Assembly (NCBI RefSeq): GCF_001297125.1 | Contig: NZ_LHPC01000028.1 | Location: 248,001 to 312,000 of the forward strand | DNA: 64,000 bases | Direction of reading: 5' to 3' | From: Pseudomonas sp. RIT-PI-q | GTDB taxonomy: Bacteria > Pseudomonadota > Gammaproteobacteria > Pseudomonadales > Pseudomonadaceae | Shown: in pieces, positions 44,328 to 54,608 of the stretch | Layout of the letters: every line of letters starts with the position of its first letter | Position numbering within the stretch: the first letter of the stretch is position 1 | Program-made: the position numbers and the translations under genes | The notes under the pieces: generated by a model | What the model was told of the DNA's origin: nothing | Database searches by the model: none | Seen by the model: only the letters and a program-made list of their open reading frames with translations

Positions 44328-44381
44328 GCGTCGGTGGAGGCTTTTTACAGCTTCCTTCCTGCTTTCGCAAGACTCAAGAAG

Positions 44382-44457
44382 TGGTGGGTGATGACGGGAT
44401 CGAACCGCCGACATTCTGCTTGTAAGGCAGACGCTCTCCCAGCTGAGCTAATCACCC
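44382..44457 (-). tRNA. tRNA-Val(TAC)
   Basis: A 76-nt cloverleaf, first of the three-tRNA transcript. The anticodon stem CTGCC closes the loop TTACAAG, so the anticodon is TAC. The acceptor stem GGGTGAT/ATCACCC is fully paired and CCA is encoded. Confidence 0.97.
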
Positions 44458-44573
44458 TTTGCTTCTCTGAGGCCGCGAAATTTACGCAGGTATCGAAGCT
44501 AAGTCAATAGCCCGCTTGAAGTTTTTCTGAAAAAGACAAAATCATGTCATTCAGGGCGCTGGCAACAGACAGA

Positions 44574-44651
44574 CCGCCTTCGCGGGCAAGCCCGCTCCCA
44601 CAGGGGAATGCATTTCAAATGTGGGAGCAGGCTTGCTCGCGAAAGCGGCGG
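44574..44651. repeat. REP palindrome pair
   Basis: CGCGGGCAAGCCCGCTCCCAC and the partly diverged inverse GTGGGAGCAGGCTTGCTCGCG lie between the SDR gene and the tRNA cluster. The two arms belong to slightly different REP variants. Confidence 0.88.
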
Positions 44652-44679
44652 TACATTCAACATCAATATTGAAGACAGC

Positions 44680-45447
44680 CTACTCGCTGTAAATCATCTT
44701 CTTGGTCATGCCACCGTCGACCACGAACTCCTGGCCCGTGACAAAACCGGCGTTCTTCGACAGCAGCCAGGCCACCATCGCCGCCACGTCCTCGACCGTC
44801 CCTACCCTGCCCGCCGGATGCTGGGCATGGTCGGCCTCGGTCAGTGGTTCGGCACGTCGCGCGGAGGGATCCCGCGCATCGATCCAACCGGGACTGACTG
44901 CATTGACGCGGATTTCCGGGCCGAGGCTGATGGCCAACGCGTGAGTCAGGGCCAACAGGCCGCCCTTGCTCGCCGCGTATGCTTCTGTGTCAGGTTCCGA
45001 CTGCCCGGCACGGGTCGAGGCCAGGTTGACGATTGCACCGCTGTGAGCGCGCAGGTACGGCGCACAGTGCTTGGCCAGCAACATTGGCCCGCTGAGATTC
45101 ACCGCCAGCACCCGATTCCAGTAGGCCAAATCGAGGCTTTCCAGGGTGATGTTGTGCGGATCAGCCACCGCCGCGTTGCACACCAGCGCATCCAGACGCC
45201 CGAACTGCCCCAGCACTTCGGCGACGCCCAACGCCACCTGCCCTTCGTTCGAGACATCCATGGCGATGAACCAGGCGTTATCGCCGAGCACCTTCGCCAC
45301 TTTCGAACCGCGCACCCGATCCAGATCAGTCAGCACCACCTGCCAGCCCTCGCTGATCAACCAGGCGGCGATCCCGAGACCAATGCCCCGCGCAGCACCG
45401 GTAACCAGCGCAACGCGGCCATTGGTGCCAGAGGTTGGCGTCGACAT
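44680..45447 (-). CDS. short-chain dehydrogenase/reductase
   Basis: A 255-residue SDR. The cofactor motif is [12 protein letters not shown] (about 16-27), CNAAVAD marks the central strand (about 90-96), and Ser with YAASKGG gives the catalytic residues (about 155-161). The C-terminus [12 protein letters not shown] is typical of 3-oxoacyl-ACP-reductase-like members. The start is uncertain between ATG at 45447 and a GTG at 45456 that overlaps the metZ stop. It is the last gene of the purF-metZ run; its substrate is unknown. Confidence 0.88.
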   Translation of the reverse strand: MSTPTSGTNGRVALVTGAARGIGLGIAAWLISEGWQVVLTDLDRVRGSKVAKVLGDNAWFIAMDVSNEGQVALGVAEVLGQFGRLDALVCNAAVADPHNITLESLDLAYWNRVLAVNLSGPMLLAKHCAPYLRAHSGAIVNLASTRAGQSEPDTEAYAASKGGLLALTHALAISLGPEIRVNAVSPGWIDARDPSARRAEPLTEADHAQHPAGRVGTVEDVAAMVAWLLSKNAGFVTGQEFVVDGGMTKKMIYSE

Positions 45448-45452
45448 CTCGA

Positions 45453-46664
45453 TCACAAGGCAGCCAACCCGCGCGCCAGATCGGCTTGCAGGTCTGCCAC
45501 GTCTTCGAGGCCGACGGCGATACGGATCAGGCTGTCACGAATGCCCGCCGCTTCACGCTCTTGCGGCGCCAGACGGCCGTGGGAGGTGGTGCTCGGGTGC
45601 GTGATGGTGGTCTTGGTGTCGCCCAGGTTGGCAGTGATCGAAATCAGGCGAGTCGCATCAATAAAGCGCCACGCGCCCTCTTTGCCGCCCTTGACTTCGA
45701 AACTCACCACGGCGCCGAAGCCCTTCTGCTGACGCAGGGCCAACTCGTGCTGCGGATGGCTCTTGAGGCCGGCGTAATGGACTTTTTCGATGCCGTCCTG
45801 CTGCTCCAACCACTCGGCCAATTGCTGGGCGTTGGCGCAATGCGCCTTCATCCGCAGGTTCAGGGTTTCGAGGCCCTTGAGGAAGATCCAGGCGTTGAAC
45901 GGGCTGAGGGTTGGCCCGGCGGTGCGCAAGAAGCCGACGACTTCTTTCATCTGCTCGCTGCGTCCGGCCACCACGCCGCCCATGCAACGGCCCTGGCCAT
46001 CGATGAACTTGGTTGCCGAGTGCACGACGATGTCTGCGCCCATCTTCAGCGGCTGCTGCAAGGCTGGGGTGCAGAAGCAGTTGTCGACCACCAGCATCGC
46101 GCCTTTGGCGTGAGCGATCTTCGACAGTTCGGCGATATCCACCAGCTCGGCCAGCGGATTGGACGGTGATTCGACGAACAGCAATTTGGTGTTGGCCTTG
46201 ATGGCCGCGTCCCAACCGGACAAGTCCGCCAGGGGCACGTAATCGACTTCGATGCCGAAGCGTTTGAAGTATTTCTCGAACAGGCTGATGGTCGAGCCGA
46301 ACACACTGCGCGAGACCAGCACGTGGTCACCGGCGCTGCACAGGCTCATCACTACCGCCATGATCGCGGCCATGCCGGTGGCGGTGGCTACGGCTTGCTC
46401 GGCGCTTTCCAGCGCGGCAATGCGCTCTTCGAACGCACGCACGGTCGGGTTGGTGTAGCGCGAGTAGACGTTGCCCGGCACTTCCCCGGAAAAGCGTGCA
46501 GCCGCGTCGGCAGCCGTACGGAAGACATAGCTGGAAGTGAAGAACATCGGATCACCGTGTTCGCCTTCCGGCGTGCGGTGCTGACCGGCGCGAACGGCCA
46601 GGGTATCGAACGCTACGCCTTCGAGGTCGCTGTCCAGCCGACCGGCATCCCAATCCTGACTCAT
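45453..46664 (-). CDS. metZ: O-succinylhomoserine sulfhydrylase
   Basis: A 403-residue PLP enzyme of the Cys/Met metabolism family. It converts O-succinylhomoserine and sulfide to homocysteine in methionine synthesis. Blocks include [20 protein letters not shown] (about 63-82) and [14 protein letters not shown] with the PLP Lys (about 201-214). The ATG at 46664 follows AAGGAG; the longer frame to 46721 is inside a REP-flanked gap. It lies downstream of purF, as is usual in Pseudomonas. Confidence 0.95.
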   Translation of the reverse strand: MSQDWDAGRLDSDLEGVAFDTLAVRAGQHRTPEGEHGDPMFFTSSYVFRTAADAAARFSGEVPGNVYSRYTNPTVRAFEERIAALESAEQAVATATGMAAIMAVVMSLCSAGDHVLVSRSVFGSTISLFEKYFKRFGIEVDYVPLADLSGWDAAIKANTKLLFVESPSNPLAELVDIAELSKIAHAKGAMLVVDNCFCTPALQQPLKMGADIVVHSATKFIDGQGRCMGGVVAGRSEQMKEVVGFLRTAGPTLSPFNAWIFLKGLETLNLRMKAHCANAQQLAEWLEQQDGIEKVHYAGLKSHPQHELALRQQKGFGAVVSFEVKGGKEGAWRFIDATRLISITANLGDTKTTITHPSTTSHGRLAPQEREAAGIRDSLIRIAVGLEDVADLQADLARGLAAL

Positions 46665-46729
46665 GCTGTCACTCCTTGCCTTATTCGATAGTAGATACGA
46701 AACCGGCCTGGAGGGGAGCACCCGTTACC

Positions 46730-46817
46730 GTAGGAGCGAGGCTTGCCCGCGAAGGGTCGTCACATCCAACATCATTGTTGTCTGTGAAACCGCCTTCGCT
46801 GGCAAGCCAGCTCCTAC
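46730..46817. repeat. REP palindrome pair between purF and metZ
   Basis: GTAGGAGCGAGGCTTGCCCGCGAAG and the variant inverse CTTCGCTGGCAAGCCAGCTCCTAC. The right arm has two changed bases in the loop part (CTGGCAAGCCAG), which are compensated within the arm so that its own small hairpin is kept. Confidence 0.88.
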
Positions 46818-46834
46818 AACAGGCCGGTCGTTAC

Positions 46835-48340
46835 TCAGTTGTTGTACAGATCGATGATCGCGCTGACGGCCTGCGTCTTGACCTTGGAGGCATCGTTACG
46901 TGCCTGTTCGATCTTGTTCAGGTAAGCCTCGTCGACGTCGCCGGTTACGTACTGGCCGTCGAACACTGCGCAATCGAACTTCTCGATCTTGATCTTGCCG
47001 CCACCGACCGCTTCGATCAAGTCAGGCAGGTCCTGATAGATCAGCCAGTCAGCGCCGATCAGGTCGGCGACGTCCTGGGTCGAACGGTTGTGGGCGATCA
47101 GCTCGTGAGCGCTCGGCATGTCGATGCCGTAGACGTTCGGGTAACGAACGGCCGGTGCCGCGGAGCAGAAGTAGACGTTCTTGGCGCCAGCTTCACGGGC
47201 CATCTGGATGATCTGCTTGCAGGTGGTGCCGCGAACGATGGAGTCGTCCACCAGCATCACGTTCTTGCCGCGGAATTCCAGTTCGATGGCGTTGAGCTTC
47301 TGGCGTACGGATTTTTTCCGTGCAGCCTGGCCCGGCATGATGAAGGTCCGGCCGATGTAGCGGTTCTTCACGAAGCCTTCGCGGAACTTGACGCCCAGGT
47401 GGTTCGCCAGCTCCAGGGCAGCGGTGCGGCTGGTGTCCGGGATCGGGATGACCACGTCGATGTCGTGATCCGGACGCTCGCGCAGGATCTTCTCGGCGAG
47501 TTTCTCACCCATGCGCAGACGGGCCTTGTAGACCGACACGCCGTCGATGATCGAGTCCGGACGCGCCAGGTACACGTGTTCGAAAATGCACGGGGTCAGG
47601 GACGGGTTGGTCGCACACTGACGGGTGTGCAGCTTGCCGTCTTCAGTGATGTAGACCGCTTCGCCCGGTGCCAGGTCGCGAATCAGGGTGAAACCGAGCA
47701 CGTCCAGGGAGACGCTTTCGGAGGCGATCATGTACTCGACGCCTTCGTCGGTGTGACGCTGGCCGAAGACGATCGGGCGGATGCCGTGCGGGTCACGGAA
47801 ACCGACGATGCCGTAACCGGTCACCATCGCCACGACCGCGTAACCACCGACGCAACGGTTGTGCACGTCGGTGACGGCAGCGAACACGTCTTCTTCGGTT
47901 GGCTGCAACTTGCCGCGCTGGGCCAGTTCGTGTGCGAACACGTTGAGCAGCACTTCCGAGTCGGAATTGGTGTTGACGTGGCGCAGGTCAGATTCGTAAA
48001 TCTCCTTGGCCAGTTGTTCAACGTTGGTCAGGTTACCGTTATGCGCCAGGGTGATGCCGTAAGGCGAGTTGACGTAAAACGGTTGAGCTTCGGCCGAGGT
48101 CGAGCTGCCCGCGGTCGGGTAACGCACATGGCCAATGCCCATGTGCCCGACCAGGCGCTGCATGTGACGCTGATGGAACACGTCACGCACCAGGCCATTG
48201 TCCTTGCGCAGGAATAACCGGCCATCATGGCTGGTGACAATACCGGCAGCGTCCTGGCCGCGGTGCTGGAGGACGGTTAGCGCGTCATACAGCGCCTGAT
48301 TGACGTTCGACTTACCGACGATACCGACGATGCCACACAT
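46835..48340 (-). CDS. purF: amidophosphoribosyltransferase
   Basis: A 501-residue enzyme for the first committed step of purine synthesis, making phosphoribosylamine from PRPP and glutamine. Cys2 after Met (MCGIVGIVG) is the glutaminase nucleophile, so there is no propeptide. The PRPP-binding motif [13 protein letters not shown] is near 362-374. The start at 48340 is chosen to expose Cys2; the frame extends three codons further. It follows cvpA by 41 bp. Confidence 0.97.
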   Translation of the reverse strand: MCGIVGIVGKSNVNQALYDALTVLQHRGQDAAGIVTSHDGRLFLRKDNGLVRDVFHQRHMQRLVGHMGIGHVRYPTAGSSTSAEAQPFYVNSPYGITLAHNGNLTNVEQLAKEIYESDLRHVNTNSDSEVLLNVFAHELAQRGKLQPTEEDVFAAVTDVHNRCVGGYAVVAMVTGYGIVGFRDPHGIRPIVFGQRHTDEGVEYMIASESVSLDVLGFTLIRDLAPGEAVYITEDGKLHTRQCATNPSLTPCIFEHVYLARPDSIIDGVSVYKARLRMGEKLAEKILRERPDHDIDVVIPIPDTSRTAALELANHLGVKFREGFVKNRYIGRTFIMPGQAARKKSVRQKLNAIELEFRGKNVMLVDDSIVRGTTCKQIIQMAREAGAKNVYFCSAAPAVRYPNVYGIDMPSAHELIAHNRSTQDVADLIGADWLIYQDLPDLIEAVGGGKIKIEKFDCAVFDGQYVTGDVDEAYLNKIEQARNDASKVKTQAVSAIIDLYNN

Positions 48341-48381
48341 GCGACGCAACCCCTACTTAATGGATCTGAACTGAACACAAC

Positions 48382-48942
48382 TCACTGAGGCGTTTTGGCC
48401 ATCGGCAAGAGGTGGTCCTTGAACGGTATCTCAGCGGGTACGCTGATACCGCTGGCAAGCCACTGACTGCTCCACCCGAGAATCAGGTTTTTGGACCAGT
48501 CTGCGACCAATAAAAATTTTGGCACGAGCTGTGATTCTTTCCACCACCCGTCCTGCTGTACCGGCCCCAGGCTCAACAGCCCGACCGCCACGACCACCAG
48601 CAACACGCCACGCGCGGCGCCGAAGGCCATGCCGAGGAATCGATCGGTCCCGGATAGCCCGGTGACGCGTACCAACTCGCCGATAAGATAATTGATCATT
48701 GCGCCTACGATTAACGTGGCGACAAACATGATGGCACAGCCCGTGATCACGCGAGCCGATGGCGTTTCGATGTATCCGGCGAGGTACTCGGACAATGAAC
48801 CACCGAACATCCAGGCGACGACTCCTGCGATGATCCAGGTCACCAGCGATAATGCTTCTTTGACGAAGCCGCGGCTCAAACTGATCAAAGCGGAGATGGC
48901 GACGATCGCAACGATCGCCCAGTCAACCCAGGTAAATGGCAC
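48382..48942 (-). CDS. cvpA: CvpA family inner-membrane protein
   Basis: A 186-residue membrane protein named for its need in colicin V production in E. coli; its basic role concerns the envelope and is not settled. Four hydrophobic segments are seen (about 7-25, 31-47, 63-87 and 100-122). The signature WVDWAIVAIVAISALISLSRGFVKEALSL begins at residue 5 and is read here as two blocks of the family. It is upstream of purF, as in most gammaproteobacteria. Confidence 0.93.
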   Translation of the reverse strand: MPFTWVDWAIVAIVAISALISLSRGFVKEALSLVTWIIAGVVAWMFGGSLSEYLAGYIETPSARVITGCAIMFVATLIVGAMINYLIGELVRVTGLSGTDRFLGMAFGAARGVLLVVVAVGLLSLGPVQQDGWWKESQLVPKFLLVADWSKNLILGWSSQWLASGISVPAEIPFKDHLLPMAKTPQ

Positions 48943-49056
48943 AGTGCAGCCTACAGACGGATAAGGCGGCGCATTTTAGCAGAGCCCATGCTTATCGGTA
49001 AGCTGCGATTGTCAGTGCATTTCAAATCGGTTCGATAGCATTAACCCCCATCGAAG

Positions 49057-49757
49057 CTGCACCCGCCCTTGCAGCAGCTGGCGAAGCCTGCGTCCGGCTG
49101 CGCAGCAGTCGTAAAATCAGGCGCCGGGGTGCGTCAGGCAGACCGTGAATGCAGGGTTTACGACGGCTTCGCCGCCGAACGCAGCCTCGCCGGCTCGGCA
49201 GCTGCTACAAAAATCGGATTGTCAGGCCCCTTCCGAAGCCGCCCCCGCCCTTGTAGCAGCTGGCGAAGCCTGCGTCCGGCTGCGCAGCAGTCGTAAAATC
49301 AGGCTCCGCGGCGCATCAGGCAGACCGTGAATGCCGGGTTTACGACGGCTTCGCCGCCGAACGCAGCCTCGCGGGCTCGGCAGCTGCTACAAAAATCGGA
49401 TTGTCAGGCCCCTTTCGAAGCCACACCCGCCGCTGTAGCAACTGGCGAAGCCTGCGTCCGGCTGCGCAGCAGTCGCAAAACCAGGCGCCGAGGTGCATCA
49501 GGCAGACCGTGAATGCAGGGTTTACGACGGCTTCGCCGCCGAACGCAGCCTCTCGGGCTCGGCAGCTGCTACAAAAATCGGATTGTCAGGCCCCTTTCGA
49601 AGCCACACCCGCCGCTGTAGCAGCTAGCGAAGCCTGCGTCCGGCTGCGCAGCAGTCGTAAACCAGGCGCCGAGGTGCATCAGGCAGACCGTGAATGCAGG
49701 GTTTACGACGGCTTCGCCGCCGAACGCAGCCTCGCGGGCTCGGCAGCTGCTACAAAA
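49057..49757. repeat. tandem array of about four 181-182 bp palindromic units
   Basis: The unit start GTGAATGC recurs at 49145, 49327, 49509 and 49690, giving periods of 182, 182 and 181. Each unit has one arm GTAGCAGCTGGCGAAGCCTGCG...AGTCGTAAA and a reverse arm TTTACGACGGCTTCGCC...CAGCTGCTACA, so it folds into a long imperfect hairpin. Copies differ by a few bases and one single-base deletion. The array fills the gap between cvpA and dedD and reaches the dedD stop. Short frames within the array are by-products of the repeat. Confidence 0.92.
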
Positions 49758-49758
49758 A

Positions 49759-50424
49759 TCAGCCGCGTTCTGGCTGGAAACGTACGACAAAACCCTTGAG
49801 GTTTTGCTGGCGGTTCAACAAGTCGCGCAGACGATCCGCTTCTGCACGCTCGATCAGCGGACCGACAAACACCCGATTCTTGCCATCGGCGGTACGGATA
49901 TAGGCGTTATAGCCCTGGCTGCGCAGGGATTTCTGCAGACTCTCTGCACTGGCGCGGTTCGACAGACTGGCCAGTTGCACTGACCAACTGACTGACAGGC
50001 CATTGGCATCGACACGACTCTGCGTGGTGTCAGGCTTGCCTGGCGCGGCCGTGATCGGCTGACTCGGTGCTGTCGTCGGCTTGGCGGCCGGAACCGGAAC
50101 CGGAACCGGAGCAACCGGTTTGGCCGCAGGCGCTGGCGCTACTGGGGTGCTAGGTGCAATCGGCGCCGAGGGAGCTTCTTGCTGAGCGATTTCGTCATCA
50201 CTCGGCACAGGCTCCTGAGGCAATGCTTGCGGCTCAGGCACGACCACCGGCTCAACCTGCACTTGCGGCACGGAAGGCGCATGCGGTGCAGCCGGGGCTT
50301 CGACCGTCACTTGGCGCTGTTCGTCCTGACGGGAAAACATCATCGGCAGGAAAATCACCGCCAGCGCGATCAGAACCAGAGCGCCGACCATGCGCTGTTT
50401 GTAGGCCTTATCCAGCAATGCCAT
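49759..50424 (-). CDS. dedD: SPOR-domain cell-division protein DedD
   Basis: A 221-residue inner-membrane protein. One transmembrane helix is at about 12-28 (MVGALVLIALAVIFLPMMF), followed by a long Pro/Ala/Val linker (about 40-135) and a C-terminal SPOR domain (about 145-218, SWSVQLASLSNRASAESL to RVFVGPL). DedD binds septal peptidoglycan and helps cell constriction. The ATG at 50424 lies 17 bp inside folC and follows GGAGGAAG, so the two are translationally coupled. Confidence 0.92.
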   Translation of the reverse strand: MALLDKAYKQRMVGALVLIALAVIFLPMMFSRQDEQRQVTVEAPAAPHAPSVPQVQVEPVVVPEPQALPQEPVPSDDEIAQQEAPSAPIAPSTPVAPAPAAKPVAPVPVPVPAAKPTTAPSQPITAAPGKPDTTQSRVDANGLSVSWSVQLASLSNRASAESLQKSLRSQGYNAYIRTADGKNRVFVGPLIERAEADRLRDLLNRQQNLKGFVVRFQPERG

Positions 50425-51715
50425 TTGCCGCTTCCTCCGTGGAGCGCCGGGCCAGCCATTCAAGGGCCTCGGCGACACAATAAAATGATCCGAACAACAG
50501 AATCTCGTCGTCGCTCGTCGCCAGTGCGCACTGCCCTTCCAGGGCGGCGGCCACACTGCCATAGGATGCTACCGAGGCGCCAAGGTTCTGCAACGCCGCC
50601 TGCAAATCGGCAACCGGGCGCGCTCGCGGTGAATCCAGCGGCGCGACGGCCCAGTGCTGGACACTAGCACTCAATTCGCCGATGACACCATCCAGATCCT
50701 TGTCCGCCAGCAACCCGAACACCGCCAGACGCTTGCCGGCCGGTGGTCGGCTGGCCAGACGCCGGGCCAGATACTCGGCGGCATGCGGGTTATGCCCGAC
50801 ATCCAGCAACAAATTCAGGCGCTTGCCCTGCCAATCGAACTGGCGGCGATCGAGACGACCCACCACCCGCGTCGCCGTCAGCGCATCAATAATCTGCGCA
50901 TCGACCCAAGGCAAACCGAGCAACAGGTAAGCCTGCAATGCCAGCGCGGCGTTTTCCATCGGCAGATCGAGCAACGGCAGATCGTGCAGCTCGACCACGC
51001 GCCCTTGCACGTCAAGACCGCGCCATTGCCAGTTGTGATCGGTGATACCGAAGTCAAAATCGCGCCCACGCAGGAAAAACGGGCAGCTGAGCTCGCGCGC
51101 TTTATCCAGCAGAGGTTGCGGAGGATTCAGATCGCCACAGAGCGCAGGCGCGCCCTGGCGGAAGATGCCGGCTTTCTCGTAGGCCACCGATTCACGGGTA
51201 TCACCCAGGTAATCCGCATGATCGACACCGATGCTGGTGACCAGCGCCATGTCGGCATCGACCACATTGACCGTGTCCAGACGCCCACCCAGACCGACTT
51301 CCAGCACCACTGCATCAAGACTGGCCTGCTGAAACAGCCAGAACGCCGCGAGCGTGCCCATTTCGAAATAGGTCAGGGACGTGTCGCCACGGCCCGCCTC
51401 TACCGCAGCAAAGGCTTCGCACAGCTCGGCGTCAGTGGCTTCGACGCCGTTGACCTGCACCCGCTCGTTGTAACGCAGCAGGTGCGGAGAATTGTAGACA
51501 CCGACGCTCAGGCCCTGTGCCCGCAGCAACGAAGCCACGAACGCACAGGTAGAACCCTTGCCGTTGGTGCCGGTGACCGTAATCACCCGAGGCGCCGGCT
51601 TGCCCAGTCCCATGCGGGACGCTACCTGTTGCGAGCGCTCCAGGCCCATGTCGATGGCCGAAGGGTGCAACTGCTCAAGGTAGGCGAGCCACTCGCCAAG
51701 GGTACGTTGGGTCAT
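50408..51715 (-). CDS. folC: bifunctional folylpolyglutamate/dihydrofolate synthase
   Basis: A 435-residue Mur-ligase-type enzyme that adds glutamate to folates and makes dihydrofolate. The P-loop is [10 protein letters not shown] (about 46-55). [13 protein letters not shown] and [13 protein letters not shown] (about 121-148) and the C-terminal FGLLADKD block are typical. Its ATG overlaps the accD stop (ATGA) and it overlaps dedD at the other end. The order accD-folC-dedD-cvpA-purF is the normal one. Confidence 0.95.
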   Translation of the reverse strand: MTQRTLGEWLAYLEQLHPSAIDMGLERSQQVASRMGLGKPAPRVITVTGTNGKGSTCAFVASLLRAQGLSVGVYNSPHLLRYNERVQVNGVEATDAELCEAFAAVEAGRGDTSLTYFEMGTLAAFWLFQQASLDAVVLEVGLGGRLDTVNVVDADMALVTSIGVDHADYLGDTRESVAYEKAGIFRQGAPALCGDLNPPQPLLDKARELSCPFFLRGRDFDFGITDHNWQWRGLDVQGRVVELHDLPLLDLPMENAALALQAYLLLGLPWVDAQIIDALTATRVVGRLDRRQFDWQGKRLNLLLDVGHNPHAAEYLARRLASRPPAGKRLAVFGLLADKDLDGVIGELSASVQHWAVAPLDSPRARPVADLQAALQNLGASVASYGSVAAALEGQCALATSDDEILLFGSFYCVAEALEWLARRSTEEAANGIAG

Positions 51716-52632
51716 AGGTTGGCAGGCACCGGTGGAACCACGATTGGCTCAATTGGCGCGGCGACGAATTTCGGCGTCGGCAGGCCCATCATTTGTGCCA
51801 GCAGATTGCCCAGGCGCGGACGCAGTTCCTGACGATGAATGATCATGTCGATCGCACCGTGCTCCAGCAGGAATTCACTGCGCTGGAAGCCTTCCGGCAG
51901 TTTTTCACGCACGGTTTGCTCGATTACGCGCGGACCAGCGAAGCCGATCAGGGCTTTCGGCTCGCCGACGATCACGTCGCCCAGCATCGCCAGACTGGCG
52001 GAAACGCCGCCGTAGACCGGGTCGGTCAGCACGGAGATGAACGGAATGCCTTCTTCACGCAGACGCGCCAGCACCGCAGAGGTCTTGGCCATTTGCATCA
52101 GGGAGATCAGCGCTTCCTGCATCCGCGCACCACCGGAGGCCGCAAAGCAGATCATCGGGCAACGGTTTTCCAGGGCGTAGTTGGCAGCGCGAACAAAGCG
52201 CTCGCCGACGATGGCACCCATCGAACCACCCATGAAGGAGAACTCGAACGCCGACACCACGACCGGCATGCCCAGCAGGGAGCCGCTCATCGAGATCAGT
52301 GCGTCTTTTTCGCCGGTCTGCTTCTGGGCAGCGGTCAGGCGATCCTTGTACTTCTTGCCGTCGCGGAATTTCAGACGGTCAACCGGCTCCAGGTCCGCGC
52401 CCAGTTCGGCACGGCCTTCAGCGTCGAGGAAGATGTCGATGCGGGCGCGGGCGCCGATACGCATGTGGTGATTGCACTTGGGGCAAACGTCCAGGGTCTT
52501 TTCCAGCTCCGGACGATACAGCACAGCCTCGCAAGACGGGCATTTGTGCCAAAGACCTTCAGGCACCGAGCTCTTCTTCACCTCGGAACGCATGATCGAA
52601 GGGATCAGTTTGTCTACTAACCAGTTGCTCAT
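51712..52632 (-). CDS. accD: acetyl-CoA carboxylase carboxyltransferase subunit beta
   Basis: A 306-residue subunit of acetyl-CoA carboxylase, first step of fatty acid synthesis. The zinc ribbon has Cys27, Cys30, Cys46 and Cys49 (CPSC and CPKC) near the N-terminus. The crotonase-like core includes [21 protein letters not shown] (about 160-180). The ATG at 52632 (MSNWLVDKL) follows a GAAAGAAAG-type site; the longer frame to 52665 is not needed. Confidence 0.96.
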   Translation of the reverse strand: MSNWLVDKLIPSIMRSEVKKSSVPEGLWHKCPSCEAVLYRPELEKTLDVCPKCNHHMRIGARARIDIFLDAEGRAELGADLEPVDRLKFRDGKKYKDRLTAAQKQTGEKDALISMSGSLLGMPVVVSAFEFSFMGGSMGAIVGERFVRAANYALENRCPMICFAASGGARMQEALISLMQMAKTSAVLARLREEGIPFISVLTDPVYGGVSASLAMLGDVIVGEPKALIGFAGPRVIEQTVREKLPEGFQRSEFLLEHGAIDMIIHRQELRPRLGNLLAQMMGLPTPKFVAAPIEPIVVPPVPANL

Positions 52633-52814
52633 GCTTTCTTTCTCCAGTACCGGCGGCCCGAACACTCTGGTTCGCAGCCCCGCGTATGCCCTTGAGCTAA
52701 ATTCATGTGTGTGGCGATGATCGCCAGGTTGCCGGATCAGCTAAACGTGACCTGCGTACAACCCAAAAACCCTCAGCCATGCCTGTGGACGGCGGCAGTG
52801 TGCCAGCCGTCACA

Positions 52815-53429
52815 TCAACGTACCGCTTTGATGAATGCCTGAATCTTTGCGTGATCCTTGATGCCCTTGCTCGCCTCTACCCCGCCGCTGACGTCCACGG
52901 CATACGGCCGGACCCGGGCAATCGCCTCGGCGACGTTATCCGGGGTCAAACCGCCCGCAAGGATGATCGGTTTGCTCAAGCCTTGCGGTATCAATGACCA
53001 GTCGAACGCTTCACCGGTTCCGCCGGGAACGCCTTCGACGTAGGTGTCGAGCAAAATACCGCTGGCGCTCGGATAAGCGTCGCAGGCCGCCGCAATGTCG
53101 TCACCGGCCTTGACCCGTAGCGCCTTGATGTACGGACGGTGCCAGCCTTCGCAGTCTTCTGCGGTTTCGTCGCCATGGAACTGCAACAGGTCCAGCGGCA
53201 CGGCATCGAGGATTTCCCCCAACTCGCAGCGGCTGGCGTTGACGAACAACCCCACGGTGGTCACGAACGGCGGCAGCGCCTGGATGATCGCGCGCGCCTG
53301 CTGAAACGTCACGGCCCGTGGGCTTTTGGCGTAGAACACAAACCCGATGGCATCGGCCCCGGCCTCGACCGCCGCCAACGCATCTTCTATGCGGGTAATC
53401 CCACAAATCTTGCTGCGAACGGCTGACAT
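52815..53429 (-). CDS. trpF: phosphoribosylanthranilate isomerase
   Basis: A 204-residue (βα)8-barrel enzyme of tryptophan synthesis. It begins [10 protein letters not shown] with the catalytic Cys (Cys9) and shows [14 protein letters not shown] (27-40) and LLQFHGDE (about 79-86), with the catalytic Asp near 129 (LLDTYVEG). The C-terminus has [10 protein letters not shown], which binds the phosphate. In Pseudomonas trpF is not with the other trp genes but here between truA and accD. Confidence 0.95.
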   Translation of the reverse strand: MSAVRSKICGITRIEDALAAVEAGADAIGFVFYAKSPRAVTFQQARAIIQALPPFVTTVGLFVNASRCELGEILDAVPLDLLQFHGDETAEDCEGWHRPYIKALRVKAGDDIAAACDAYPSASGILLDTYVEGVPGGTGEAFDWSLIPQGLSKPIILAGGLTPDNVAEAIARVRPYAVDVSGGVEASKGIKDHAKIQAFIKAVR

Positions 53430-53492
53430 GTCGATAGAACCTCAGGGCAAATCCGAGAAAGTCCCGGATGGTAACAAATGCGTTCGAGGGCG

Positions 53493-54317
53493 TCAGCCGT
53501 CAAGTTCAGAGAAGCCGGTCAGGAAGTGCGGCCCGATGTAACGCTCGGGCAATTCGAACTCATCGCGGTACTCGACCTGCACCAGATAGAGGCCGTACGG
53601 ATGCGCCGTCACCCCGCCGGAACGGCGAATGCGGCTCTCCAGCACTTCTTTCATCCACTCTACCGGGCGCTCGCCGGCACCAATGGTCATCAGCACGCCA
53701 GCAATATTGCGCACCATGTGGTGCAGGAAGGCGCTGGCGCGGATGTCCAGCACGATCATCTTGCCGTGACGCGTGACGCGCAGGTGATGCAGCTCCTTGA
53801 TCGGCGACTTGGCCTGGCACTGGCCGGCGCGGAAGGCACTGAAGTCGTGGGTGCCGACCAGATACTGCGCAGCCTCGGCCATGCGCTCGACGTCGAGTGG
53901 ACGGTGGTTCCAGGTGATTTCTTCGTTGAGGTGCGCCGGGCGGATCTGATCGTTGTAGATCACGTAGCGATAGCGCCGGGCGATGGCCTTGAACCGTGCA
54001 TGAAAATGCGCCGGCATGACCTTGGCCCAACTGACACTGACGTCATGCGGCAAGTTGATGTTGGCGCCCATTACCCAGGCTTTCATCGACCGCTCGACCT
54101 GCGTATCGAAATGCACCACCTGACCGCAGGCATGCACACCGGCGTCGGTGCGCCCGGCGCAGAGCAGCGACACCGGCGCGTCGGCGACTTTGGACAAGGC
54201 CTTTTCGAGGGTTTCCTGCACGGTGAGCACGCCGGAGGCCTGGCGCTGCCAGCCGCGATAACGCGAGCCTTTGTATTCAACGCCCAACGCGATCCGGAAA
54301 AAGCCGTCGGCCGCCAT
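53493..54317 (-). CDS. truA: tRNA pseudouridine synthase A
   Basis: A 274-residue enzyme that forms pseudouridine at tRNA positions 38-40. The catalytic Asp is in CAGRTDAGVHA (about 55-65). GVEYKGSRYRGWQRQ is near the N-terminus. The start is uncertain: ATG at 54317 (MAADGFF) is preferred as it opens the conserved domain, but it lacks a clear ribosome site, and codons up to 54374 are open. It is upstream of trpF by 63 bp. Confidence 0.93.
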   Translation of the reverse strand: MAADGFFRIALGVEYKGSRYRGWQRQASGVLTVQETLEKALSKVADAPVSLLCAGRTDAGVHACGQVVHFDTQVERSMKAWVMGANINLPHDVSVSWAKVMPAHFHARFKAIARRYRYVIYNDQIRPAHLNEEITWNHRPLDVERMAEAAQYLVGTHDFSAFRAGQCQAKSPIKELHHLRVTRHGKMIVLDIRASAFLHHMVRNIAGVLMTIGAGERPVEWMKEVLESRIRRSGGVTAHPYGLYLVQVEYRDEFELPERYIGPHFLTGFSELDG

Positions 54318-54442
54318 TTCGGCGGCCGGGTTATCTATATTTGCCAAGAGGTGACAGCCTGCTGATGTACGCAAAGGCGGGCATTATAAGGCCGCTGGAC
54401 GGGGATGCCAGTACAACAGAGGGCACGGTGTTGAATGTCAGG

Positions 54443-54522
54443 GCCTCATCGCGGGCAAGCCCGCTCCCACAGTGATTTGCGTTGCTCAGAAAACCTGTGG
54501 GAGCGGGCTTGCCCGCGATGGC
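54443..54522. repeat. REP palindrome pair
   Basis: ATCGCGGGCAAGCCCGCTCCCACA and its near-perfect inverse lie 24 bases apart between truA and fimV. This is the GCGGGCAAGCCCGC class, also seen at 58725 and 62059. Confidence 0.92.
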
Positions 54523-54560
54523 AATCCACCCAACACCCTTACACCACCGGCAGAAACAAA

Positions 54561-54586
54561 AACGGCAGCCTCACCGGGCTGCCGTT
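54561..54586 (-). terminator. rho-independent terminator of fimV
   Basis: A perfect 10-bp stem (AACGGCAGCC with GGCTGCCGTT, 6-base loop). On the minus strand it is followed by TTTGTTT. It lies 22 bp past the fimV stop. Confidence 0.9.
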
Positions 54587-54608
54587 TTGTTTACATCGAA
54601 CCCGTCAC

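Noticed and set aside
49057..49757. CRISPR array
   Set aside because: The repeats are 181-182 bp, directly adjacent and nearly identical throughout, with no unique spacers and no cas genes.
49145..49799. Small repeated proteins with MNAGFTTASPPNA
   Set aside because: They are translations of the palindromic repeat unit, begin with GTG and have no ribosome site.
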